From an uncultured Oscillibacter sp. (GTDB lineage Bacteria; Bacillota; Clostridia; Oscillospirales; Oscillospiraceae), in NCBI GenBank assembly GCA_946530565.1, contig CAMNAE010000018.1, positions 1-13,181 of the forward strand: a stretch of 13,181 nt of DNA, written 5' to 3'. The position numbers were made by a program, and so were the translations under genes. Under the pieces are notes generated by a model. It searched no databases and was not told the origin of the DNA. It saw only the letters and a list, made by a program, of their open reading frames with translations. Below, one piece after another: positions 1 through 6,054 of this stretch; the stretch's first letter is position 1; every line of letters begins with the position of its first letter.

Positions 1-11
1 GGGGGGGGGGG
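1..11. repeat. poly-G homopolymer at window edge
   Basis: Eleven consecutive G residues open the window. The run lies just past the stop codon of the minus-strand mini-protein gene. It could be a real homopolymer, but at a sequence end it may equally be a sequencing or assembly artefact. No function is claimed. Confidence 0.6.
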
Positions 12-28
12 AGGAGCCGCGCAGATAA

Positions 29-187
29 TCAGCTGCGGCGGTTTTCAGTCTTGACCCAGAAGTGCCACTTCGGCGCCTTGGGCATGGGACCCTTGCCGAG
101 AAGAGCCTTGATGACGCGGCGATGCGAATAGCAGCAGCACAGCACGAGGATCACGACGATGATCCCGATGATCGCTTTTAATGACAT
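29..187 (-). CDS. Small single-pass membrane protein (52 aa), function unknown
   Basis: A 52-residue protein, MSLKAIIGIIVVILVLCC..., ending ...KTENRRS. Residues 4-19 form one strongly hydrophobic segment, followed by three cysteines (17-19) and a basic, aromatic tail (HRRVIK, KAPKWHFWVK). The expected topology is a single membrane anchor with the positive tail in the cytoplasm, although the N-terminus is short. The start is supported by a GGGAGG ribosome site at 196-201, 8 nt from the ATG, and by a promoter at 216-244 (TTAACA, 17 bp, TAGAAT). It is a monocistronic gene with a predicted leader of roughly 20 nt. I do not recognise a family. The Cys-Cys-Cys at the membrane boundary is notable but its role is unknown. 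Confidence 0.7.
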   Translation of the reverse strand: MSLKAIIGIIVVILVLCCCYSHRRVIKALLGKGPMPKAPKWHFWVKTENRRS

Positions 188-215
188 GGTTTCAGCCTCC
201 CTTCAGTTTTTCTCT

Positions 216-244
216 ATTCTATGAGTACTGCGCTCTCTTGTTAA
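216..244 (-). promoter_or_regulatory. Sigma-A-type promoter of the mini-protein gene
   Basis: Read on the minus strand, TTAACA (239-244) lies 17 bp from TAGAAT (216-221). Each hexamer matches the vegetative consensus at 5 of 6 positions. The predicted start of transcription near 209 gives a leader of about 20 nt that contains the ribosome site. Confidence 0.6.
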
Positions 245-245
245 T

Positions 246-362
246 ATGATCAGTCCTGAAAAGACGAACGCCCTGAGAATCGACCGGTTCCATCACGGCT
301 ATTACGTCTCTGGAGAGCAGGTCGGCAAAGCCCGGAACGCCGGCGTCGGACTGATGAAATAG
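246..362 (+). other. Possible 38-codon ORF or gene remnant
   Basis: An open frame from ATG at 246 to TAG at 360-362 encodes 38 residues beginning MISPEKTNALRIDRF and containing HHGYYVSGEQVGKARNAG. The composition looks protein-like, and a perfect hairpin follows 27 bp downstream, consistent with the end of a transcribed gene. Against it, no ribosome site precedes the ATG, the frame is open upstream only to a stop at 222-224, and the minus-strand mini-protein promoter overlaps its start. It may be the C-terminal remnant of a lost gene. I recognise no family. Confidence 0.25.
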
Positions 363-561
363 TAAAAGCTCCGCAAAAACGCATGAAGCAAGCCCGCCTC
401 CCGGGCCATACGGAGGCGGGCTTCAGCTTTTCCGAGACAAGCAGGCATCGGTTCTGGCGGAGGTCAAAAAAGCGTTAAGGAAACACGACTCCTCCGATGA
501 CTGGGATGTCGAGGTTTCTGCTGCCAAACTCAATCAGAAAAAAGAGCGCAAGAAACTGTGA
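358..561 (+). pseudogene. Start-less C-terminal coding remnant
   Basis: From the stop at 355-357 to TGA at 559-561 a frame stays open without any ATG, GTG or TTG start before its convincing part. From about 421 it reads like a genuine protein tail: LFRDKQASVLAEVKKALRKH, then DSSDDWDVEVSAAKLNQ and a lysine-rich end. The helical, charged character and the clean stop suggest the end of a gene whose front has been lost, with the hairpin at 390-423 now lying where upstream coding sequence would be. Family not recognised. It could also be chance. Confidence 0.3.
390..423 (+). terminator. 12-bp perfect hairpin, probable terminator
   Basis: AAGCCCGCCTCC (390-401) pairs perfectly with GGAGGCGGGCTT (412-423) around a 10-nt loop. 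Downstream is CAGCTTTT, a weak T tract on the plus strand. The hairpin would end transcription of the 246-362 ORF. It shares an 11-nt and a 13-nt block with the terminator at 5942-5981. Confidence 0.55.
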
Positions 562-591
562 TCGCTTCTGGCCGCATCGGAACACAATAGG

Positions 592-639
592 GCAGCCGCT
601 CCTGTCCCGCCTTTGCTGCGGCGGCACGGGAGCGGCTGC
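592..639 (-). terminator. Stem-loop after the esterase gene, probable end of the TRAP operon
   Basis: GCAGCCGCTCCTGT (592-605) pairs with ACGGGAGCGGCTGC (626-639), a 14-bp stem with one G-U pair. It lies 25 nt past the stop of the minus-strand esterase gene. No strong U run follows in the minus direction, so it may act as an RNA-stabilising or factor-assisted end rather than a classical intrinsic terminator. Confidence 0.45.
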
Positions 640-664
640 GCCTGCAGGAAGAGAGTGATTTCGT

Positions 665-1591
665 TCAGATGTCTTTTACTGCCGCCAGGTGCGTATCCAA
701 AAAGCGGGCGACCCTTGTCATGTTCTCATCGGTAGTAAAGACGGGATCTATGTGGACGGCGCCGTCCAGGATATCCAGCTCGGCGGACTGTCTGCCGGAT
801 ACATCGACCGCACGATGATAGAAGCTCTCAGACTGCTGCCTGGGAGCGATGAAGTCTTCACGTCCGTGCTGGAGCAGTACCGGCGCCATTTCTTTGGAAA
901 TATAGTGGATGGGGCTGACCTGCCGCAGGTAGAACGGATGGAACTGGCTCAGAGCTGCCCCCAGAAAAGCGCCTTCCGGTGAATGGGGATCCTGGTATTC
1001 CCTGGAGTTGTCGGAGGTGTTGATGATGCCCTCGATCTCGTTTTCCTTCGACTGCGCGAATTCCGTCAGGAAGTCGGTGATGGGATACCACGCGACCGCG
1101 CAGCTCACATCGGAGCGCTCGTCGGGGCAGCCCATGGAGAGATCCTCCAGCTCTGCGCGGCCGGCGGTGGTAGCGAGCATCAGCGCAAGGTATCCGCCGG
1201 CCGAATCGCCCGCTGCCGCGACACGCGTTGGATCCAGATGCAGTTCTTTCGCGTGCGCGCGGAGATAACGTATCGCGGCCTTGGCGTCAAAAACAGCTTT
1301 TGGATACTTGGCCTCAAACGACAGCCGCCAGTTGATGCTTGCCACCGCATAGCCAAACTTCAGAAGCTTGAAGAAGGCCTCGACCTGCATGTCGGATTTA
1401 TCGCCTCTGCGCCATCCGCCGCCGTGATAAAAGGCGATCACAGGGAAGGGACCGTCGCCTTTGTTCGGCAGATACAGATCCAGCTTTTGAAACACTGAAT
1501 CGTTCGCGTAGGGAATATCCAGTTGGTAGCGAAGGAGACCTGTCTTGTCGGCTTCCGGCAAAATAAACACTTCGTTTCTGTTAAATGTCAT
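665..1591 (-). CDS. Alpha/beta-hydrolase esterase (HSL/BD-FAE-like)
   Basis: A 308-aa cytoplasmic serine hydrolase without a signal peptide. The oxyanion-hole motif HGGGW is at residues 56-60, the nucleophile elbow GDSAG at 128-132 (Ser130), and the likely acid and base are Asp246 (in HGREDF) and His280 (in DGAVHID). This layout matches the Aes/hormone-sensitive-lipase-like and BD-FAE carboxylesterases, which hydrolyse short acyl or aryl esters, sometimes on carbohydrates. The ATG is preceded by GAGGTG with a 6-nt spacer. It is the last gene of the TRAP operon, 28 bp after the large permease gene, which suggests that it acts on the imported compound or an ester of it. The substrate cannot be read from the sequence. 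Confidence 0.9.
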   Translation of the reverse strand: MTFNRNEVFILPEADKTGLLRYQLDIPYANDSVFQKLDLYLPNKGDGPFPVIAFYHGGGWRRGDKSDMQVEAFFKLLKFGYAVASINWRLSFEAKYPKAVFDAKAAIRYLRAHAKELHLDPTRVAAAGDSAGGYLALMLATTAGRAELEDLSMGCPDERSDVSCAVAWYPITDFLTEFAQSKENEIEGIINTSDNSREYQDPHSPEGAFLGAALSQFHPFYLRQVSPIHYISKEMAPVLLQHGREDFIAPRQQSESFYHRAVDVSGRQSAELDILDGAVHIDPVFTTDENMTRVARFLDTHLAAVKDI

Positions 1592-1619
1592 TCATAGCAC
1601 CTCTACTGTCTCTGCCGTG

Positions 1620-2894
1620 TTATTTGAGGAGCGAGGGAAGCCACAGGGTAAGTGCCGGCAGGTAAGCGACCATGAGCAGGACGACGATGCAGATCGCAAA
1701 CATCGGCAGGGATTCCCTGATGACATACTCTATCTTTTCGTCAGCCATTTTCACGCCCATCAGCAGCGATATCCCGACCGGAGGCGTCAGGCCTCCGACA
1801 TAGATATTCAGCGCTGTCATGACGCCAAATTGGATCAGATTGATCTGATAAGCATTTACCAGTGTCAGGAGGACCGGAACCATCATGACAAGGATCGCGT
1901 TGCCCTCCATGATGCAGCCGAGGACCAGAAGCACGACATTCACGAACAGCAGCACCAGGATCTTGTTGTCGGTCCGCGATACCATAAACTGCATCAGCTT
2001 TTGCGGAAGCTGCGACGTCACCACGACATAGGAGGCGGATTTGGAGAGCGCCACGATCATCATGATCGCTGCCGACGCGATCGCCGAGTCTTTGAGGATC
2101 ACGAAGGTTTCTTCCCGTGTCAGACATTTGTAGATCACCATATCCACGAAGAGCGCGTATAGAACGGAAATGGCAGCGGCCTCCATGACCGTACAGACTC
2201 CTGCAAAAATACAGCCCAGTACCAGGACCGGCATCAGCAGTGCCCAGATCCCGCCTTTTAATGCCGCAAAGAGCTTCCTGAGTGACCCTTTTTCCTGGGA
2301 TGGCAGGTCGTGTTTGTACCCATAGTACAGGGTATAGCCCACAAAGGCGATCGTGGTGATGACGGCCGGAAGGATCGTTGCGCTGAAGAGCTTTGTCACA
2401 GAGGTCTCCGTGATGTTCGCATAGATGATCAGTACTACCGAGGGCGGCACCAGCGGTCCAAGCACGGAAGAACAGGAGGCGACGGCTCCGGCGTAGGCTT
2501 TTTCGTAGCCCTCTTTCTCCATGGCGGGGATCGTTGCGCCGCCGATCGCGGCAACTGTTGCAAGAGCCGAACCGGAGATCGCGCCGAACAGCGCGGACGC
2601 GAGGACCGTGACGGAAGCAAGACTTCCTTTGAGATGACCGAGGATCGCGTTGGAAATGTTGATCAGCCTTCCGGTGATCCCTTTTGCCATCAGGCTGCCG
2701 GCAAGAATGAACAGGGGGATGGCCAGCAGCGAGAGATTGTTGATGCCGACGAACGCTTTCTGGACCAGCGCTTCAAGGGGGAAGCCGGCAAAGTGCATCG
2801 CGACTGCCGTAGCGATGCCCGCCGACAGAAACAGCGGAAAGCCGAGAAGAGCGAGCACGATCATGATCGCAAACAGCATGAGTCCCGCATTCAT
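1620..2894 (-). CDS. dctM: TRAP transporter large permease, DctM subunit
   Basis: A 424-aa polytopic membrane protein with about a dozen hydrophobic segments, the usual length for DctM. Family signatures are visible: SGSA at residues 107-110 within GAISGSALATVAAIG, the PPSVVLIIYANIT stretch from 150, and GGLTPPVG at 367-374. DctM is the Na+-driven elevator-type channel of tripartite ATP-independent periplasmic transporters. With DctQ it takes substrate from the extracellular binding protein. Its start overlaps the end of the DctQ gene by 4 bp (ATGA), so translation is probably coupled. The gene symbol denotes the subunit class; the substrate need not be a dicarboxylate. Confidence 0.95.
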   Translation of the reverse strand: MNAGLMLFAIMIVLALLGFPLFLSAGIATAVAMHFAGFPLEALVQKAFVGINNLSLLAIPLFILAGSLMAKGITGRLINISNAILGHLKGSLASVTVLASALFGAISGSALATVAAIGGATIPAMEKEGYEKAYAGAVASCSSVLGPLVPPSVVLIIYANITETSVTKLFSATILPAVITTIAFVGYTLYYGYKHDLPSQEKGSLRKLFAALKGGIWALLMPVLVLGCIFAGVCTVMEAAAISVLYALFVDMVIYKCLTREETFVILKDSAIASAAIMMIVALSKSASYVVVTSQLPQKLMQFMVSRTDNKILVLLFVNVVLLVLGCIMEGNAILVMMVPVLLTLVNAYQINLIQFGVMTALNIYVGGLTPPVGISLLMGVKMADEKIEYVIRESLPMFAICIVVLLMVAYLPALTLWLPSLLK

Positions 2895-3403
2895 GATCCG
2901 GCCTCCTTCCGTTCAGAAGCAGCATTTCCGGAGATCCTGATGATCCGCATGATCAGATCCTCGAGTGCGAATACGATAATCAGAACGCTTCCGAGCGGGA
3001 ACGCGAAATAGACATACTTCATGATGAGGAAAGGCATGGTGACGGACTTTCCCGTTGCGTACCGCATCAGACTGAGCGCGTATTTCAGGAAAAGGACGAA
3101 GAAAGCGATCGTGACGGCCGAGGTGATGATGCCCATCACGTTCCGGGCTTTCTCACTGTAACGGGAAACAAGAAAATCGACCTGCAGATGCTTGTTGTGC
3201 CGAACGGCAAGCGCGGCTCCCAGCATGGTGCTGTAACAGCAGACATATGTGACGAGTTCTTCGCTCCATGTGGGGGCGTTGCTGAAGACATAGCGCATGA
3301 CGGTCTGATAGGCCAGCAGCAATACCATCGCGGAAAGCGTGATGACCAGCAAAACGTTCAATGCTTTTTCCAAACCATTCATGATAGAAGAAAAACGGTT
3401 CAT
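2891..3403 (-). CDS. dctQ: TRAP transporter small permease, DctQ subunit
   Basis: A 170-aa membrane protein with four hydrophobic segments (roughly 15-33, 50-67, 88-110 and 125-147), the normal DctQ size and topology. The signature RYVFSNAPTWSEEL is at 37-50, including the conserved W-(S/T)-E-E. It shields and stabilises the DctM transport domain. A ribosome site AAGGAG sits 7 nt before the ATG. It lies 86 bp after the binding-protein gene, and that gap holds a strong hairpin, while the DctM gene overlaps it by 4 bp. The C-terminus (SERKEAGS) is charged and likely cytoplasmic. Confidence 0.93.
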   Translation of the reverse strand: MNRFSSIMNGLEKALNVLLVITLSAMVLLLAYQTVMRYVFSNAPTWSEELVTYVCCYSTMLGAALAVRHNKHLQVDFLVSRYSEKARNVMGIITSAVTIAFFVLFLKYALSLMRYATGKSVTMPFLIMKYVYFAFPLGSVLIIVFALEDLIMRIIRISGNAASERKEAGS

Positions 3404-3427
3404 TGGTCTTCTCCTTGTTGACCGGGG

Positions 3428-3457
3428 GAGGAACTGCGCTGTGCGCGGCAGTTCCTC
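3428..3457 (-). promoter_or_regulatory. Intercistronic stem-loop between dctP and dctQ
   Basis: GAGGAACTGC (3428-3437) and GCAGTTCCTC (3448-3457) form a perfect 10-bp stem with a 10-nt G/C-rich loop. No T run follows in the minus direction, so this is not a typical intrinsic terminator. Placed directly after the binding-protein gene, it could protect the upstream message from 3' exonucleases or partly attenuate transcription. Either would give excess binding protein over permease, as known for other binding-protein operons. The role is inferred. Confidence 0.5.
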
Positions 3458-3489
3458 TCAAAATCGTTTTCAGGCGGCCCGGAATGTTT

Positions 3490-4578
3490 TTATTGGACGG
3501 CCATGATGCGCTCAGCCCAGTCTTTGAGATAGGGATACTTGGAATCCAGGAAGCCGTCGAGAGCGGCCTGCCAGTCGGCCACGTCCACCTCGATGATCTC
3601 GCAGCCGGAATCGATCATGACCTGTTTCTTTTCCTCAGATACCTGGAAAGCATATTCTGTACCGTATTTGCCCGCCTCCTGCGCGGATTCGAGCAGGATC
3701 TGGCGGATGTCGTCCGGCATGCTCTCATAGAATTCCCGATCCATCATAAATGAGAGGGTCGTGAAGACGTGATTGGTCTCCGTTACGTATTTGCAGACCT
3801 CGTGGACCGAGAGGGCGACGCAGGTCGGATAGGGATTCTCCTGTCCGTCAATGATGTTCTGATTGAGAGAGGTATAGATGTCGCTCGCCGCGATCGGCAT
3901 CGGAGAAGCGCCGAGCCAGGACCAGGAATCGGAATAGATCGCCACAGCGGGAACACGCATCTTGAGCCCCTTCAGATCGGCGGGCGTGCGGATGGGGTAG
4001 GTGCTTGTGAGCTGGCGGATCCCCGAGCACATGTAGCCCAGGAGGACTTTGTCTGTGTTCTCACCCAGCGTTTTGAGATACTCCTGCCCGACTTCTCCGT
4101 CGAAAACGGCGTAGTATTGATCCAGATCCCGGTACATGTAGGGAACGCCGTCAAGATTCGCCAGCTCGTCCAGCGCTGCCAGGTTGGAGATCCCGTCGAA
4201 CACGATGTCGCAGACGCGGAGCTTCAGGCCCTCGATACAGTCGGGCGTCTTCCCGAGCGTGCCGCTGGGATAATACTCGATGGTGACCTGTCCTTTGGTC
4301 CTTTCCTCGACCAGCTCTTTGAACTTCAGGGCGGACAGACCGATCGAGTCGGTCTCCGATGAGGAGGTGTGGAGTTTCAGAACGTAGCTTGTCTCCGGAG
4401 CCTGCGCGGCGCTTCCTGAGCTGCTTCCGGAGCCGGAAGAGGCGCTTCCCGACGTGCTGCTTCCCGACGTGCTGCTTCCCGACGAGCTGCTGCCGGATGA
4501 GCTGCCGGAGCAGGCGCACATCGAAAGTGCCATTGCAGCGGCCGCAATCAGGGCGATCAGTTTCCTTGCGTTTTTCAT
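3490..4578 (-). CDS. dctP: TRAP transporter substrate-binding lipoprotein, DctP family
   Basis: A 362-aa solute receptor. Residues 1-23 are a lipoprotein signal: basic MKNARK, a hydrophobic stretch, then LSMCAC, with Cys23 the likeliest lipidated residue (Ala at -1). Residues 24-57 are almost pure Ser/Gly/Thr, a flexible tether from the outer face of the membrane. The DctP fold follows from about 63: the LKGLKMRVP motif places Arg208 as the usual carboxylate-binding arginine, and DGQENPY at 244-250 is the family signature. This points to an organic-acid ligand such as a sugar acid or dicarboxylate; the exact one is unknown. AGGAG stands 9 nt before the ATG. It is the first gene of the operon and carries an unusually long predicted leader of about 225 nt. 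Confidence 0.94.
   Translation of the reverse strand: MKNARKLIALIAAAAMALSMCACSGSSSGSSSSGSSTSGSSTSGSASSGSGSSSGSAAQAPETSYVLKLHTSSSETDSIGLSALKFKELVEERTKGQVTIEYYPSGTLGKTPDCIEGLKLRVCDIVFDGISNLAALDELANLDGVPYMYRDLDQYYAVFDGEVGQEYLKTLGENTDKVLLGYMCSGIRQLTSTYPIRTPADLKGLKMRVPAVAIYSDSWSWLGASPMPIAASDIYTSLNQNIIDGQENPYPTCVALSVHEVCKYVTETNHVFTTLSFMMDREFYESMPDDIRQILLESAQEAGKYGTEYAFQVSEEKKQVMIDSGCEIIEVDVADWQAALDGFLDSKYPYLKDWAERIMAVQ
4448..4492 (-). repeat. Three tandem 15-bp repeats in the lipoprotein linker
   Basis: The unit cccgacgtgctgctt occurs at 4448-4462 and 4463-4477, with a third, diverged copy at 4478-4492. On the coding (minus) strand it encodes a repeated five-residue GSSTS-type unit in the Ser/Gly tether of the DctP lipoprotein. 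Being a multiple of 3, copy changes would alter tether length without breaking the frame. Confidence 0.75.
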
Positions 4579-4786
4579 GGGTGTTCTCTCCTTTTCATTC
4601 TATTATGCTTTTGTGGTCGGCACGGAGCCGGCCGGAACAACGTGTAAACTGTGCAGAGACTGGCAAGTTCGGGGCGGCCGTTTCCTACGCGTGAGCCGTG
4701 GGAGATGCGGACCGGGAGCCGGATCCTTTCGAAAGAGCGCCGATGAGATCCTGATCTACACTAAAAAACATTTGTCTGTTGTTTAT
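4579..4786 (-). other. Long untranslated leader of the TRAP operon
   Basis: Between the predicted transcription start near 4804 and the dctP ATG lie about 225 nt with no convincing ORF. The part nearest the gene is G/C-rich with short self-complementary words (GCCGGCCGG at about 4627-4635, CGGCCG near 4675). I do not recognise a known riboswitch, and no terminator hairpin with a U run is evident. Only the ribosome site next to the ATG is clearly functional. Confidence 0.35.
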
Positions 4787-4799
4787 ATGGTAAGACCAT
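4787..4799. promoter_or_regulatory. Candidate operator for the FadR-type regulator
   Basis: ATGGT-AAG-ACCAT is a perfect 5-3-5 inverted repeat. Its core TGGTnnnACCA has the geometry known for FadR-subfamily GntR operators (E. coli FadR prefers TGGTCNGACCA). It falls just downstream of the predicted start of transcription of the dctP operon, where a bound repressor would block transcription. A TGGT half-site appears again at about 4956-4959, near the regulator gene's own start, so autoregulation is possible but weakly supported. Confidence 0.55.
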
Positions 4800-4810
4800 T
4801 TGCTGATTTC

Positions 4811-4839
4811 AAAATAGCATATTAAGTCTCGGTTGTCAA
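4811..4839 (-). promoter_or_regulatory. Promoter of the dctPQM-esterase operon
   Basis: On the minus strand, a perfect TTGACA (4834-4839) is followed after 17 bp by TATTTT (4811-4816). A TG dinucleotide one base before the -10 makes an extended -10 (TGCTATTTT). The predicted start is near 4804, directly upstream of the candidate operator. Confidence 0.6.
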
Positions 4840-4902
4840 TATTGCTCTTTTAAACAAGAATTCAAAGTTTATATTGTGCTATTATACTAAAATAAAAACA
4901 GA

Positions 4903-4931
4903 TTGACAAAAAACAGTTGGTATAGTAACAT
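4903..4931 (+). promoter_or_regulatory. Probable promoter of the GntR regulator gene
   Basis: A perfect TTGACA (4903-4908) is followed after 17 bp by TAACAT (4926-4931), a 4 of 6 match to the -10 consensus. The partial palindrome GTTggTATAgtAAC (4916-4929) overlaps the spacer and the -10 and could be a second regulator site. The alternative TATAGT at 4921 is too close to the -35 box (12 bp). Confidence 0.5.
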
Positions 4932-4988
4932 AAATATAAGGCCATTTATTCATTTGGTGATTACGATATTTTTGCTTGAGGTGACGAT

Positions 4989-5786
4989 ATGTCTGAAAAC
5001 AGATCCGTTTCTTTTACGCCTGCACAGACAAAGAGAGCTTCCGAGGTAATCTACGAACAGATCTACCAGAAGATCGTCAGCGGAGAACTGAAGCCGGGAG
5101 ACAGGCTTCCGGCTGAGCGTGAGCTCGCGGAACAGTTCCGCCGCAGCCGCCCGAGCATTCGCGAGGCGCTGCGCATGCTCCAGCAGGACGGGCTGCTGGA
5201 GATCACCGTCGGGACGAACGGCGGCGCGATCGTTCGCGGCGTGTCTCTTGCAAGCGCGGCGCAGCCGCTGCGCAAGCTGGTGGATCTCGGCGCGATCACG
5301 ATCAACGATCTGGTGGACTACCGCGCGTATAATGAGAGAAGCTGCGGAGAACTGGCGATCCGCTATCGAACCGATCAGGATATCCGCACGCTCGAGGAGA
5401 TCATGGAACGGTATCACGCGGCGGTGTACGACTCCGAAACGGTCTCAAAGGTCGATATCGAGTTTCATACAGCAATGGCCAATGCGAGCCACAATCCGCT
5501 TTGCATCCTGATCAACGACATCGTCACGACCCTGTGCGCGAATCTGTTCTGGGGGATCGCGGCAGACAATATGACGTCCGAAAAGGTGATCGAGGTGAAC
5601 AGGAGAGCCTGTGCATGTCATCAGCAGATGCTGGACGCATTGATCGCGCGGGACCTGGAGACGATGAACAAAGTGATCCAGGTCAATATGGATCTGTATT
5701 TTGATTTTGTCGATCCCTCCCACCTGAAAGTAAGCGCCGATCCTGCCGGCATGCACCGGTTTGACCGGCCTTCAGACGGGCTGTAA
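4989..5786 (+). CDS. FadR-subfamily GntR transcriptional regulator (FCD domain)
   Basis: A 265-aa regulator. Residues about 18-85 are the GntR winged helix-turn-helix (VIYEQIYQKIVSGELKPGDRLPAERELAEQF, then SRPSIREALRMLQQDGLLE). Residues about 105-240 are the all-helical FCD effector domain, whose ligands are usually carboxylates. Metal/ligand-site residues Asp156 and His160 (DIEFH) and His211 (CHQQMLDALIARD) are present. The last conserved His of many FCD proteins appears to be Asn233 (QVNMDL), which may alter the metal site. GAGGTGA precedes the ATG. It is divergent from the TRAP operon and so most likely its local, substrate-responsive regulator, acting at the 4787-4799 repeat. Confidence 0.93.
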   Translation: MSENRSVSFTPAQTKRASEVIYEQIYQKIVSGELKPGDRLPAERELAEQFRRSRPSIREALRMLQQDGLLEITVGTNGGAIVRGVSLASAAQPLRKLVDLGAITINDLVDYRAYNERSCGELAIRYRTDQDIRTLEEIMERYHAAVYDSETVSKVDIEFHTAMANASHNPLCILINDIVTTLCANLFWGIAADNMTSEKVIEVNRRACACHQQMLDALIARDLETMNKVIQVNMDLYFDFVDPSHLKVSADPAGMHRFDRPSDGL

Positions 5787-5941
5787 AACGGACTGTAAAG
5801 CGTTTCAAGGCAACAAATCAATCGGAAGAGCACGCCGGAACTGCAGGAAAGCGCCTGACGAACGCCCGACAGCGCCGGGACGCGGGACTCATAATGGATC
5901 CGGATTGATCTAAAAAAGCGCGTTTTCAGAGCGCATCATGG
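5787..5941. other. Gene-free stretch after the regulator gene
   Basis: No ORF with a ribosome site is visible. The stretch holds a short imperfect direct repeat right at the gene end (CTGTAAAA then CTGTAAAG, about 5781-5799) and otherwise featureless sequence leading into the terminator. I see nothing else to annotate. Confidence 0.5.
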
Positions 5942-5981
5942 CCGCCTCCCGGGAAAAAATCCCCCGGAGGCGGGCTTTTTT
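5942..5981 (+). terminator. Intrinsic terminator downstream of the GntR gene
   Basis: CCGCCTCC (5942-5949) pairs with GGAGGCGG (5966-5973), the inner G and C residues can extend the stem, and six T residues follow at 5976-5981. The loop is A-rich. It isolates the regulator gene from the AAA+ ATPase promoter that starts immediately after it. Confidence 0.75.
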
Positions 5982-5982
5982 A

Positions 5983-6011
5983 ATGACAAACGCAAAAAAG
6001 ACTGGTATAAT
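5983..6011 (+). promoter_or_regulatory. Extended -10 promoter of the AAA+/LysR block
   Basis: ATGACA (5983-5988, 5 of 6 match to TTGACA) lies 17 bp from a perfect TATAAT (6006-6011). The -10 is preceded by TGG, giving an extended -10. It is the best promoter in the window and sits about 45 bp before the ATPase ATG. Confidence 0.75.
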
Positions 6012-6054
6012 GTAAAATCATGTTTTTATACGCATTTATAAGGAGGATCCGGCT

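Noticed and set aside
983..1498. Plus-strand frame of 171 codons opposite the esterase
   Set aside because: The minus frame carries the complete HGGGW, GDSAG, Asp and His set. The plus frame shows no family features.
4579..4804. Riboswitch in the dctP leader
   Set aside because: The leader is long, but I find no known aptamer core and no terminator or anti-terminator pair. It is kept only as an untranslated leader.
4359..4825. Two overlapping plus-strand frames opposite the lipoprotein start and leader
   Set aside because: Their repetitive Leu/Pro/Cys/Asp words are the antisense of the Ser/Gly linker repeat, and neither has a ribosome site.
4903..4926. TTGACA with TATAGT as the regulator promoter
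   Set aside because: The spacing is only 12 bp, too short for sigma-A. TAACAT at 17 bp is preferred.
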